From Clostridium scatologenes (lineage in GTDB: Bacteria > Bacillota > Clostridia > Clostridiales > Clostridiaceae), in NCBI RefSeq assembly GCF_000968375.1, contig NZ_CP009933.1:2914001-2978000 (forward strand): DNA of 64,000 nucleotides, read 5' to 3'. A model generated the notes under the pieces. That model ran no database searches and had not been told where the DNA came from. It saw nothing but the letters and a program-made list of their open reading frames with translations. This document shows positions 16,709 through 25,006 of this stretch, in pieces; within the stretch, counting starts at the first letter, position 1, and every line of letters begins with the position of its first letter. A program made the translations under genes and the position numbers.

Positions 16709-17233
16709 ATGATTGTAGACAAAGTTAGATTAACTTCCCCTTATGCCGAAAATATAATAGTAAAATCACTAATAACTAATGATCTTATAAATAAAGATAC
16801 CGCCATAATATGCTTAGGTACAAATGATTGTATAGAGGATCTAATTGGCCCCTTTACAGGGACTCTCATTGAAGAAAACAAAAAAAATTTAAATATTAAA
16901 GTATATGGTACATTAGATTTTCCCATTAATTCTCTAAATATCAAAAGTAAACTTCCTCATATAGAAAAAAAGGAAAAGCATATTTTAACTGTAGATTCTA
17001 TTTTATCTCTTAAAGATGACGTTGGAATGATATTATTAAAAAATGGCGGCATAAACCCAGGTTCTGCTTTAGGTAAAAACATACCTTCAATAGGCAACAG
17101 CAGTATTATGTGCAGCGTATCAGAAAAACTACAATATCTGCTGCTCAATAAAAATGTAAGCTTTAATGATATTTATAAATTTTCTAAAATTGTTTGTAAT
17201 TCTATAATTAAGGCAAAAAACTTTGTAAATTAA
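16709..17233 (+). CDS. YyaC-like sporulation protein (DUF1256)
   Basis: The 174-residue protein carries the fold marks of the YyaC/germination-protease-like family: CLGTNDCIEDLIGPFTGT near residue 40, VYGTLDFPINSLN, and a GGINPGSALGK loop. In other members the first motif reads GTDRSTGDSLGP; here the central polar residues differ (GTNDCIEDLIGP), so catalytic activity is uncertain. YyaC proteins belong to the spore-formation gene set of Firmicutes. An upstream GTG overlaps the ribosome site AAAGGTG; the ATG five bases after it is the better start. Its own terminator follows directly. Confidence 0.75.
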   Translation: MIVDKVRLTSPYAENIIVKSLITNDLINKDTAIICLGTNDCIEDLIGPFTGTLIEENKKNLNIKVYGTLDFPINSLNIKSKLPHIEKKEKHILTVDSILSLKDDVGMILLKNGGINPGSALGKNIPSIGNSSIMCSVSEKLQYLLLNKNVSFNDIYKFSKIVCNSIIKAKNFVN

Positions 17234-17236
17234 ATA

Positions 17237-17262
17237 TAGAGGAGGTCAAATTAACTCCTCTA
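17237..17262. terminator. Bidirectional terminator between yyaC-like gene and add
   Basis: TAGAGGAG and CTCCTCTA form a perfect eight-base stem. It lies between convergent genes, with TTATGTTT following on the plus strand. Confidence 0.7.
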
Positions 17263-17268
17263 TTATGT

Positions 17269-18294
17269 TTATAATATTTTTAAAGCCTCTTCATATTGAT
17301 TTCTCAATATATTTTTATCATCCTCAGAAGCAAAAGAAGCTTCTATTCCATTCCTTATAACCTTTTTTATGTCTTCTAAAGTAAAATTTTGTTCTTTAGC
17401 TAAATGATTAAACTCATCATTTAAAGATATATTAGAAACTGTCATATTGTCCGTGTTTACTGTTACCACCAAACCTTCATCCAAATATTTTTTTATAGGA
17501 TGAAGTTCATAGGCTTTAACCGCTTTAGTATCAATGTTACTTGTTATACACATTTCTAAAGGTATTTGTTTATCTTTTAAATATTTAACTATCTTTTCAT
17601 CCTTAAAAGCATATACTCCATGTCCTATTCTTTCTGCATGAAGCAATTCAATTGACTTTATTATATTCTGTTCTATTCCCGTTTCCCCTGCATGTATTGT
17701 ACAATGAAATCCATATTTTCGTGCTAAGTCAAAAGCTTCTTTGTGAATTTCTGGAGGAAAATCATGCTCATTGCCTGCTAAATCTACTGCTACTACTCCT
17801 TTTCCTAGATATTTCTTACCTATTTCAACTAAACGCTTACTACTTTCTACAGATTCATGTCTCATAGCACATAAAATCAAATTGGACATAACTCCATACT
17901 TTTTTCTTCCATCTTTCATAGCTTCAATAGCAGCTTCTATAACTTCTTCTACTTTAAGTCCTTTTTGCGTATGGTTAAAAGGTGCAAATCTTATTTCTAT
18001 GTATCTTACATTATCCTTTGAAACATCTTCTAAAAGTTCACTAGTTATTCTATATATATTTTTTTTATTTTGCATAACGTTAATTGGTAATTCAAATTTA
18101 TCCAAATAATCTTTTAAAGAATTGCATTCTCCAAAGACCTTTACATACTTCTCAAATTCTTTTAATTCTTTAGTTGGAATATCTATATTCTCCTTCACAG
18201 CAATATCAATTATAGTTTGCGGTCTTAAACTTCCATCTAAATGACAGTGAAGATCTACCTTAGGGAGATTTTTAATTATTTTATTATAATCCAT
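17269..18294 (-). CDS. add: Adenosine deaminase
   Basis: The 341-residue TIM-barrel hydrolase has the family zinc and catalytic motifs in order: KVDLHCHLDGSLRP (zinc His pair), IHAGETG (zinc His and catalytic Glu), ERIGHGVYAF (catalytic His) and TVNTDNMTVSN, where the zinc Asp is expected. The last segment has TDNMT in place of the more usual TDDP, a mild deviation. It converts adenosine to inosine in purine salvage. The start is preceded by AGAGGTGA. It is a single-gene unit on the minus strand. Confidence 0.92.
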   Translation of the reverse strand: MDYNKIIKNLPKVDLHCHLDGSLRPQTIIDIAVKENIDIPTKELKEFEKYVKVFGECNSLKDYLDKFELPINVMQNKKNIYRITSELLEDVSKDNVRYIEIRFAPFNHTQKGLKVEEVIEAAIEAMKDGRKKYGVMSNLILCAMRHESVESSKRLVEIGKKYLGKGVVAVDLAGNEHDFPPEIHKEAFDLARKYGFHCTIHAGETGIEQNIIKSIELLHAERIGHGVYAFKDEKIVKYLKDKQIPLEMCITSNIDTKAVKAYELHPIKKYLDEGLVVTVNTDNMTVSNISLNDEFNHLAKEQNFTLEDIKKVIRNGIEASFASEDDKNILRNQYEEALKIL

Positions 18295-18550
18295 TTTAGT
18301 TCACCTCTTTCTAATATAATAACATTTATAATATAACAATTCTATAAAAGACGTCTAACTCTAAGTTAAAAATATACAAATTAACGCGTTGTGCTAGATT
18401 TGATATTCTTAAATATTAAATTCTTTATCTAATGAAACTTTAAACCAAAATAAGTTTTTTTAGAAACATAATGCATTAAATTATAATAATAATATTGCTA
18501 TAAATTACAGCAATATGCTATACTTAATTATAAATTACAAAAATTTAAGA

Positions 18551-18578
18551 TTTCAATTTATATTTTCATTAATATAAT
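18551..18578 (+). promoter_or_regulatory. Candidate promoter of the pab operon leader
   Basis: TTTCAA is followed 16 bases later by TATAAT. This would start transcription near 18585, just upstream of the structured leader. The match is moderate in very AT-rich DNA. The region from 18295 to here shows only a short hairpin TATTGCT/AGCAATA and no gene. Confidence 0.4.
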
Positions 18579-18606
18579 ATTTAAAAATAAAGGCATATAG
18601 TGTATA

Positions 18607-18782
18607 AACTTATCCAGGGTTTAGCCAACCTATGTACATTTAGAATTCTAACGAATTAAGTTGAAAGAATTCTAGTATACACAATATAAGAATTCTTGTC
18701 TAGTTAAAGATCAAGAATTCCAGCAGATCTCCTCTTTTATAAAGAGCGTAGGTATGCTTGTTGTTGGTACTATTAGATAAGC
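18607..18782 (+). ncRNA. Recurrent structured RNA element, copy 2 (pab leader, divergent)
   Basis: The leader begins AACTTATCCAGG and ends GGTACTATTAGATAAG, so CTTATC (18609-18614) and GATAAG (18776-18781) can close it. These ends match the minus-strand elements at 50.5, 61.7 and 63.8 kb, and AGAGCGTAGG matches their GAGCGTTA strand. The middle is longer and holds three extra hairpins: TAGAATTCT/AGAATTCTA, GAATTCTTG/CAAGAATTC and CTCTTT/AAAGAG. A small hairpin followed by CTTTTT lies just before the pabA ribosome site. Similarity to the other copies is limited to the ends, so membership is less certain. Confidence 0.45.
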
Positions 18783-18834
18783 AAGATACATACTATATGT
18801 CTTTTTGTCATTTTTTAAGAGGAGTGAGTAGTAT

Positions 18835-19419
18835 ATGTTTCTTATGATTGATAACTATGATTCATTTGTATATAACCTGGTAAGATATTTAGAAGAATTA
18901 AAAGAAAATGTTATGGTCTACAGGAATGATAAATTAACATTGGAAGATGTAGAAAAAATGCACCCCAAAGGAATTATAATTTCTCCAGGACCTAAATCTC
19001 CTGAGCAATCAGGTATTTGTATAGATATAATCAAAAAATTTAGTAATAAAATTCCTATTTTAGGTATATGTCTTGGTCATCAATGTATTGGTTATGCTTT
19101 TGGCGCTAATATAATAAAAGGAAAAGAACCTGTACACGGAAAAGTATTCAAAGTGAATCATAAAAATACAGGAATATTTAAAGGTCTTAAAAATCCAGTT
19201 GGTGTTACAAGATATCATTCATTGATAATAGAAAAGGAAACACTTCCAAAATGTCTTAATATAACCTGCGAAACTACTGATGGAGTCATAATGGGTATAA
19301 GACATAAAGAATATCTTGTTGAAGGGGTACAATTTCATCCTGAAGCAGAATTAACAGAATGCGGACATGAAATGCTTAAGAATTTTATAGAAGAAGCAAA
19401 AAAGTTTACTAGGAGGTAA
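18835..19419 (+). CDS. pabA: Aminodeoxychorismate/anthranilate synthase glutaminase subunit
   Basis: This 194-residue class I glutamine amidotransferase begins MFLMIDNYDSFVYNL. It has the nucleophile motif GICLGHQCIGYAFG (catalytic Cys about residue 80) and the His-Glu pair in VQFHPEAELTECG. It supplies ammonia to the PabB subunit. Because it is followed by pabB and pabC rather than trp genes, a folate role is more likely, although such subunits often also serve anthranilate synthase. AGAGGAG lies ten bases before the ATG, slightly long spacing. The gene follows a long structured leader. Confidence 0.9.
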   Translation: MFLMIDNYDSFVYNLVRYLEELKENVMVYRNDKLTLEDVEKMHPKGIIISPGPKSPEQSGICIDIIKKFSNKIPILGICLGHQCIGYAFGANIIKGKEPVHGKVFKVNHKNTGIFKGLKNPVGVTRYHSLIIEKETLPKCLNITCETTDGVIMGIRHKEYLVEGVQFHPEAELTECGHEMLKNFIEEAKKFTRR

Positions 19420-19423
19420 TTAT

Positions 19424-20773
19424 ATGGATTTTTTGATTGAAGAAATACAAACAGATTTAGATGCTTTTGATATTTACTCATTATTTAAGAATGATAAAAC
19501 AGTTACCCTTTTGGATAGTGGTATGGGGGCAGAAAACTTGGGAAGATACTCCTTTATAGGACTAAATTCCTTTACTAATTTTAAATATCAAGATAATATT
19601 TGTATTATAAATGGTAAAAAGTTTTATGGGGAGCCTTTTCAAGAGCTTAATAAACTTATTAACAAATATAAAATTGAAAACAATACCAAATTTCCATATG
19701 TAGCAGGTTCTATGGGTTATTTCTCCTATGACTTAGGAAGAACTATAGAGGATATTCCTATAATAGCTGAGGAAGAAGTAAAAATACCTGATTGTTATTT
19801 TTACTTTTATGACAATGCAGTGATAGTAGATAACTTAAAAAAGCGAACTTATATCACTGCCATTGGCATATTAAGATCAAAAAAAGACAGCATAAATAAA
19901 ATAAAACATAAAATATTAAGTGGAAACAAGATCGAATATAGTGAAATACTTAGAAACAATACAAATTTTACATCAAACTTTATAAAAGACAAATACATAA
20001 AGACTATAGAAAAGGTTAAACATTTTATAAAAAGTGGAGATATTTACATTACTAACTTAACTCAAAGATTTTGTTGTGAAACAAAAAAAGAGCCCTATGA
20101 GATATACAAAGACTTAAGATACATAAATCCAGCACCTTTTGCTGCACTAATAAATGTTGAAGATTTCACTTTAATATCTTCTTCACCAGAGAGATTTTTA
20201 AAAATAAAAAATAACATTGTTGAAACAAGACCTATTAAAGGTACAAGACCTAGAGGTAAAAATGAGGATGAAGATTTAAAAAATAGACAAGAACTTATAA
20301 ATAGTGAAAAAGATAAATCTGAGTTATTAATGATTGTAGATTTAGAGAGAAATGATTTAAGCAAAGTATGTAAACCTTACTCTGTAAAAGTAACAGAACT
20401 TTTTAAATTAGAAGAATACAGTACCGTATTCCATTTAGTATCAACTATTACAGGTGAATTAAAAGATGAATGCACATCAATAGACTGCATAAAAGCATGT
20501 TTTCCTGGTGGTTCTATAACTGGTGCACCTAAGGTTAGATCTATGGAAGTAATTGAAAAATTAGAACCTACTAAAAGAAATATTTACACAGGATGTATAG
20601 GATACTTAGGCTTTGACGGTAATGCAGATTTAAATATAGTTATAAGAACTATACTTATGAAAGGTAAAAAAGCGTATCTAGGGGTTGGTGGTGGAATCAC
20701 TTGGGAATCTGAAGCTCAAGCAGAATATGACGAGACACTAGATAAGGCTAAAGCCTTAATGAAAGTGCTATAA
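19424..20773 (+). CDS. pabB: Aminodeoxychorismate synthase component I
   Basis: The 449-residue chorismate-binding enzyme has the core sequences YITNLTQRF, PAPFAALIN, SSSPERFL, ETRPIKGTRPRG and FPGGSITGAPKVRSMEVIE, ending with GIGYLGF-like and GGGITWESEAQAEYDE segments. The PIKGT motif carries the Lys typical of PabB, where TrpE has PIAGT, so it should make 4-amino-4-deoxychorismate. It begins four bases after pabA with an AGGAGGT ribosome site. The product passes to the lyase encoded next. Confidence 0.92.
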   Translation: MDFLIEEIQTDLDAFDIYSLFKNDKTVTLLDSGMGAENLGRYSFIGLNSFTNFKYQDNICIINGKKFYGEPFQELNKLINKYKIENNTKFPYVAGSMGYFSYDLGRTIEDIPIIAEEEVKIPDCYFYFYDNAVIVDNLKKRTYITAIGILRSKKDSINKIKHKILSGNKIEYSEILRNNTNFTSNFIKDKYIKTIEKVKHFIKSGDIYITNLTQRFCCETKKEPYEIYKDLRYINPAPFAALINVEDFTLISSSPERFLKIKNNIVETRPIKGTRPRGKNEDEDLKNRQELINSEKDKSELLMIVDLERNDLSKVCKPYSVKVTELFKLEEYSTVFHLVSTITGELKDECTSIDCIKACFPGGSITGAPKVRSMEVIEKLEPTKRNIYTGCIGYLGFDGNADLNIVIRTILMKGKKAYLGVGGGITWESEAQAEYDETLDKAKALMKVL

Positions 20774-20788
20774 AGGAGAGTTTTAATT

Positions 20789-21544
20789 ATGATGCTTTTA
20801 AATGGAGAAATAATAAAAGATGATAAAATTTTTTTAGATAGTGGTTTTTATTTTGGAAGAGGACTTTTTGAAACTATGTTCGTAAACAACATACCACTCT
20901 TTCTTCAAGATCATTTATGTAGGATAAATGAAGGTCTTTCTATTATAGGAATAAATAAAAAAATTACTAAACATGAAGTTATGGATGCTGTAAAAAAGCT
21001 TCAGTGCAATAATTGTGTGTTAAAGCTAATGGTCTCAGAAAAAAATATATTGTTTAATACTAGAAAAAATAATTATACTGAAGAACAGTACAAGAAAGGT
21101 TTTAAAGTTAAAATAAGCTCTGTTAAAAGAAACGAGTCTTCTAAACTTACATATTTAAAATCTTTGAATCATTTAGAAAATATATTAGAACACGAAAAAT
21201 GTATTGATGAAGGATATAATGAGGTATTGTTTTTCAATACTGATGATAAACTAGCTGAAGGAAGTGTTTCTAATGTGTTTTTTATAAAAAATGAAAAAAT
21301 ATATACTCCATCTAAAAAATGTGGATTACTTAAAGGTGTAGTAAGAAAATTTATAATAAATAATTTTGATATTACTGAAGGCGAATTCAGTAAGGAAGAT
21401 TTAATATCTGCAGATAGCATTTTTTTAACTAATAGCGTTATGGGAGTAATGAAGGTGTCTAATATTTACAATAAAAGCTTTAATGAATATAACATGATTG
21501 AGAAAATAAGAATAGCTTATCAAGAGGAATTGACAAAACACTAA
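20789..21544 (+). CDS. pabC: 4-amino-4-deoxychorismate lyase (class IV PLP enzyme)
   Basis: This 251-residue fold-type IV PLP enzyme has DSGFYFGRGLFETM at the N terminus, LKSLNHLENILE with the Schiff-base Lys, and LAEGSVSNVFFIKN with the conserved Glu. It releases pyruvate from aminodeoxychorismate to give p-aminobenzoate for folate. It lies 15 bases behind pabB with its own AAAGGAGAG site and closes the three-gene operon. A branched-chain or D-amino-acid aminotransferase would also fit the fold; the operon decides for PabC. Confidence 0.87.
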   Translation: MMLLNGEIIKDDKIFLDSGFYFGRGLFETMFVNNIPLFLQDHLCRINEGLSIIGINKKITKHEVMDAVKKLQCNNCVLKLMVSEKNILFNTRKNNYTEEQYKKGFKVKISSVKRNESSKLTYLKSLNHLENILEHEKCIDEGYNEVLFFNTDDKLAEGSVSNVFFIKNEKIYTPSKKCGLLKGVVRKFIINNFDITEGEFSKEDLISADSIFLTNSVMGVMKVSNIYNKSFNEYNMIEKIRIAYQEELTKH

Positions 21545-21569
21545 ATAAACAAGGTTATATGCAAAAACT

Positions 21570-21610
21570 AGTCTATATCTTATTTTACCAAGCAATTTAA
21601 GATATAGACT
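21570..21610 (+). terminator. Terminator of the pab operon
   Basis: AGTCTATATCTTA and TAAGATATAGACT form a 13-base perfect stem followed by TTACTTTAT. Confidence 0.8.
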
Positions 21611-21667
21611 TTACTTTATAAAATACAAATACCACTATATGCACTTAGCCTATAGCGGTATATTATC

Positions 21668-21758
21668 TGGCGGAAAGATAGGGATTCGAACCCTAGGTAC
21701 GGTCACCCGTACGCCGGTTTTCAAGACCGGTGCCTTAAACCAACTCGACCATCTTTCC
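21668..21758 (-). tRNA. tRNA-Ser (anticodon UGA)
   Basis: Read on the minus strand, the sequence starts GGAAAGAT and ends ATCTTTCC-G-CCA, so the acceptor arm is paired and CCA is encoded. The T arm reads GGTTCGAATCC. The anticodon arm CCGGT-CTTGAAA-ACCGG puts TGA at the anticodon. The long variable arm (CGTACGGGT-ACC-GTACC-type) is the class II mark of serine tRNA. Confidence 0.95.
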
Positions 21759-21823
21759 AAAGAACAGTTATAATTATAGCAACCATATGGTTAAAAGTCA
21801 ACACTTTTTTTAAAATTTAATTC

Positions 21824-22411
21824 TTATCCTATTTTCATAGCCGAAGACATAATAGCCACTCCACAAGCTTTAGTATTTAAAACCTTTTTTATGTTATCTT
21901 CCTTTATTCCTCCTATGGCTATAACTGGTATAGTAACATTTTCACATATTTTTTCTAAAAACCCTATTCCTCTTCCTTTTAACCCTAACTTACAATCTGT
22001 TTTAAATATATGACCTGCCAATAAATAATTTGCACCAAGCCTTTCTGCTTCCACTGCTTCTTCTGTTTTATGAACCGACACACCCACAGCAATTTTTTCA
22101 CAAATACTTTCATTGCCCTTCATATTTTTAAAATTTTCAAATCCTGTATGGAATCCATAAGCATTTATATCTAAAGCTACTTTAATATTTCCATTAATAA
22201 TCAAAGGAATATTATACTTATCTGTTATAATTTTAATTTTTTCACCTAAATGCTTTAACGCTTCATACTCTAAATCTTTTTCCCTTAATATAACACCATC
22301 TGCACCCTTAAATGCACATTTTTCTATTGCTTCACACAGATTACTGCTCTTCTCTATTAAATGCCTATTTGTAACTATGTATATCTTTTTACTTTCCTTT
22401 AAATTAAACAA
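21824..22411 (-). CDS. thiE: Thiamine-phosphate synthase / TenI family protein
   Basis: The 195-residue TIM-barrel protein has YIVTNRHL at the N terminus, GADGVILREKDL, an AVGVSVHKTEEA strand and VIAIGGIKEDNI near the end, all typical of ThiE/TenI. ThiE joins the thiazole and pyrimidine halves to thiamine phosphate; TenI is a thiazole tautomerase of the same fold. It is slightly shorter than usual ThiE, and the HLGQ-D-like segment reads GFHTGFENF, so TenI remains possible. The start appears to be TTG with only a weak purine stretch before it. It is governed by the TPP riboswitch upstream. Confidence 0.75.
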   Translation of the reverse strand: MFNLKESKKIYIVTNRHLIEKSSNLCEAIEKCAFKGADGVILREKDLEYEALKHLGEKIKIITDKYNIPLIINGNIKVALDINAYGFHTGFENFKNMKGNESICEKIAVGVSVHKTEEAVEAERLGANYLLAGHIFKTDCKLGLKGRGIGFLEKICENVTIPVIAIGGIKEDNIKKVLNTKACGVAIMSSAMKIG

Positions 22412-22453
22412 AGCTTATCTACCACTTTTCATTAAAATTTGTATCAAAACATA

Positions 22454-22482
22454 AAAAACACAAATTCATAGAGAATTCGTGC
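22454..22482 (-). terminator. Terminator hairpin of the TPP riboswitch
   Basis: On the minus strand CACGAATTC and GAATTTGTG pair and are followed by six T. It lies between the aptamer and thiE and is the expected expression platform that stops transcription when TPP is bound. Confidence 0.78.
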
Positions 22483-22495
22483 TTAAAATCTACAA

Positions 22496-22586
22496 TTCCT
22501 CTCCCTACGTCGGCATTACCCAAATCAGGTTATGAGGGTAAGGAATATAATTCCACTCTCAGTCCATTATTATGTGCTCCCCTAAA
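22496..22586 (-). promoter_or_regulatory. TPP riboswitch (THI element)
   Basis: On the minus strand the conserved parts appear in order: GGGGAGC, GGACTGAGAG, TTACCCTC, AACCTGATTTGGGTAATGCC and GACGTAGGGAG. These are the pyrimidine-sensing CTGAGA loop and the ACCTGAT...AATGCC...CGTAGGGA pyrophosphate half of the thiamine pyrophosphate aptamer. It lies about 85 bases ahead of thiE with a terminator between them. Confidence 0.95.
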
Positions 22587-22695
22587 TTTATTAGTATATT
22601 TTAACATCAATTTATCATATGCTCAAAATAAAGTCAATTTCATTTTAATTTAGCTATATCTAATATAAAAAGTTCTGCTTATTTTTTATGTGCTG

Positions 22696-23700
22696 CTATT
22701 TTAAATGAAAAATAGGCTTTATTTCTCCAACACTTTTTCCTATATTGTTTAAATTTTTTATTATTTTAAACTTATTTAAAGCCTTTTTCTCTTCTTGATC
22801 TAAAACGTTTAAATCTTCAAGACATTGCATAACTACTGGATATAATGCTCTATTACTATTACCATCTTCTATTTTTATCGCTATACCAATGTCCCTACCT
22901 TTTATTCCAATACAATAAACTGCTTCTGCTCCAAATTTACCTATTAACTTGCCATGAGTATTTTTTATAAGTTCTGTACAAAATCCATTAGTACCTGCTA
23001 CCATTTCAGGTGCATTATTCATAGCCTTAAAAACCCTATTTGCAGCATTCTTATATGGTATAGACAAATTATCTGCATTTGCCAACTTTGCAAATCCCAA
23101 TGCCATATTATATAGAGCAATACCATACACTGGAACTGTACATCCATCTGTTCCTATTACTATTTTTTTCTCATCTATATTACACATTTCTGCTACTACT
23201 TTTTTTATTTCTTTTTGTATAACATGTTGTTCTAAATTATAGCCCTTTATGTCATAACCATTATAAATGCATACAGCAAGCATACCTGCATGCTTTCCTG
23301 AACAATCAGTATTTGTAGGATTTAGTTTTACGTGATTCCATATAAGCTGATTCTTATATTCTTCATTTAAAGATAACGTAGTTCCACATAAAAGATCATT
23401 TACAGACAATCCTATTTTTTTCATTATACCTTCAACTGTTTTTCTATGAAAATCTTCACCATAATGAGAAGCACACATTATAGAAATTTCCTCATCTGTA
23501 AATTTAAATTTATCTGCTGCACCACTCAGGATTACATTTAAAGTTTGAATTGGTTTTGCTGCCGACCGCATATAAGTAACCTTATATGGATCTCCAATAG
23601 AATATAAAAGTTTTCCTTCACTATTAACTACAGCTACATCACCTCTATGCAAGCTTTCTACTATAGGTCCCCTATTTACATTCACAAGTATTTCTGACAT
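22696..23700 (-). CDS. Asparaginase II family protein
   Basis: The 334-residue protein matches the asparaginase II family (PF06089), unrelated to classical L-asparaginase: NRGPIVESLHRGDVAVV at the start, YMRSAAKPIQTL with the SxxK pair, MCASHYGED, NPTNTDCSGKHAGMLAVC and GTDGCTVPVYGI. These Ser/Lys/Cys motifs are shared with the metal-dependent rhizobial-type enzymes that hydrolyse L-asparagine to aspartate. GGAGGGATGGT precedes the ATG. It forms a single gene between the thiE riboswitch and a GNAT gene. Confidence 0.85.
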   Translation of the reverse strand: MSEILVNVNRGPIVESLHRGDVAVVNSEGKLLYSIGDPYKVTYMRSAAKPIQTLNVILSGAADKFKFTDEEISIMCASHYGEDFHRKTVEGIMKKIGLSVNDLLCGTTLSLNEEYKNQLIWNHVKLNPTNTDCSGKHAGMLAVCIYNGYDIKGYNLEQHVIQKEIKKVVAEMCNIDEKKIVIGTDGCTVPVYGIALYNMALGFAKLANADNLSIPYKNAANRVFKAMNNAPEMVAGTNGFCTELIKNTHGKLIGKFGAEAVYCIGIKGRDIGIAIKIEDGNSNRALYPVVMQCLEDLNVLDQEEKKALNKFKIIKNLNNIGKSVGEIKPIFHLK

Positions 23701-23900
23701 ACCATCCCTCCTAACTTTATCGGATTATTTAACTTTCTTCATATACATATATTATTCCTTTAAATTTTAGAATGTTTTACATATTATCAACAATATTACA
23801 AATATGCTTTTAATATTGTTTAAGAATAAGCTTTTTCTATATAAAAATGAAAATAATTATTCCAATACTAAACATATTTATTTTTTAACTCACATGTTAA

Positions 23901-23943
23901 AAATAACCTATGCTTTTAAAAATCTTAAAAGCATAGGTTATTT
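23901..23943. terminator. Strong bidirectional terminator
   Basis: AAATAACCTATGCTTTTA and its exact complement form an 18-base stem with a short loop. The minus-strand copy follows the GNAT stop directly; the region between it and the asparaginase start holds no gene. Confidence 0.85.
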
Positions 23944-23948
23944 AAAAT

Positions 23949-24506
23949 TTACATATTATTCTCTACTTCATATCTTAAAAGTCCATAAAGATACATATCA
24001 TATCTTTTTCCATCTCTATGTATAAATTCCCTATAAACTCCTTCTCTCTTGAAACCAAGACTTTCATAAAGCTTGATAGCTGCCTTATTATAAGATAAAA
24101 CATCTAATTGAATTCTATGTAAGTTAAGTTCTTGAAATCCAAAATTTAAAAGCATTTGCATAGCCTCTTTACCATATCCCTTTCCCCTACACTCTTCATC
24201 TCCTAATCCTATAAATACTACTGATGTACCATTGTTCCATAGTATATTTTCAAAACCTGCAACACCTATAAATTTATCTTCATCTAAAGTCCTTATGGCA
24301 AAAATATAACTATTATTAGATTTTCTCTTCTCATTAAGCATTTCATATAATTGAGCTGAAGATTTTGGAAAAGCCATGGTCATATCATATAATCGCAAAA
24401 AATCCACATTATTATACCATTGTTCCATAGATAATATATCTTTTTCATTTAATGATGTAAGTCTTAATCTCTCACTCTTAAGTAAACTTTTTAAATTTGT
24501 ATACAT
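23949..24506 (-). CDS. GNAT acetyltransferase, RimJ/RimL type
   Basis: The 185-residue protein has the GNAT core with FIGVAGFENI, the acetyl-CoA loop LGDEECRGKGYGKEAM (Q/RxxGxG/A motif) and the C-terminal LHRIQLDVLSYNKAAIKLYESLGFKREGVYREFI. The order and length are those of RimJ/RimL-like N-acetyltransferases acting on protein N termini or small amines. The substrate is not predictable. An upstream in-frame ATG lies within the ribosome site (AGGGAG); the second ATG, nine bases after it, is the better start. Confidence 0.85.
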   Translation of the reverse strand: MYTNLKSLLKSERLRLTSLNEKDILSMEQWYNNVDFLRLYDMTMAFPKSSAQLYEMLNEKRKSNNSYIFAIRTLDEDKFIGVAGFENILWNNGTSVVFIGLGDEECRGKGYGKEAMQMLLNFGFQELNLHRIQLDVLSYNKAAIKLYESLGFKREGVYREFIHRDGKRYDMYLYGLLRYEVENNM

Positions 24507-24593
24507 TGTTAAAATCTCCCTGCACATTAAAATATTTTTATAACCTAAATTTATATTTTGATTTTAATTAATAGTTATTCCTATGTCAATTTT

Positions 24594-24637
24594 AAATAAT
24601 ATTAGGAGAACTAATATTAATCCCCCTAATATTATTT
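24594..24637 (-). terminator. Terminator after the Cys/His-rich peptide gene
   Basis: AAATAATATTAGG and CCTAATATTATTT form a perfect 13-base stem. On the minus strand it follows the small gene, with only a modest T stretch after it. Confidence 0.7.
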
Positions 24638-24662
24638 AATAAAAATAATCATGTGTTATTTT

Positions 24663-24794
24663 TTAATGACATCTTTTCTTATGACATTTACATTTCTTTT
24701 TATCACAACATCTAATAATTATATTATATCTTACACAGCAACTATGGCATTTATGACACTTATGATGTTTATGGCACCTACACTTTTTGCACAT
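24663..24794 (-). CDS. 43-residue Cys/His-rich peptide, metallothionein-like composition
   Basis: A small gene with a near-perfect AAGGAGGG site seven bases before ATG encodes 43 residues, of which 12 are Cys (2, 5, 7, 13, 16, 19, 20, 29, 30, 35, 37, 42) and 7 are His. The rest are mostly Lys and Arg, with one short hydrophobic patch (VRYNIII). The CxxCxC, CHxCH and CC spacings resemble metal-binding peptides. I recognise no family; metal or redox binding is inferred from composition. It is divergent from the MerR-methyltransferase gene, and its own terminator follows. Confidence 0.7.
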   Translation of the reverse strand: MCKKCRCHKHHKCHKCHSCCVRYNIIIRCCDKKKCKCHKKRCH

Positions 24795-24954
24795 GTTAAC
24801 CCTCCTTATCATCTCAAACGTTACTAAATTCTAAAAAATCAACTTTTCATGCTTTTCTAATATTGAAATTAAATAAATTAATTTTAAATTCTTCCTATGC
24901 TTATTAACATATTATTGTTCTAAATAAAAAACGTTACTTTTTTCAAAAAAGTTC

Positions 24955-24985
24955 TTGCCCATTACCTTACGTAATGTGTTAAAAT
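24955..24985 (+). promoter_or_regulatory. MerR-type promoter with 19-base spacer and internal dyad
   Basis: TTGCCC and TAAAAT are 19 bases apart, the over-long spacing typical of MerR-activated promoters. The perfect dyad CATTAC-CTTAC-GTAATG (24960-24976) lies between them, where a MerR dimer would bind. It reads into the MerR-methyltransferase gene, which suggests autoregulation. Confidence 0.7.
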
Positions 24986-25006
24986 AATCTAGGTAGAGGT
25001 GATAAA

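Noticed and set aside
18551..18834. THF riboswitch before the pab genes
   Set aside because: The leader lacks the conserved folate-aptamer blocks and has instead palindromic GAATTC hairpins and long closing ends.
23804..24025. 73-codon plus-strand frame
   Set aside because: It runs through the strong terminator hairpin and into the GNAT gene on the other strand; no start signal.
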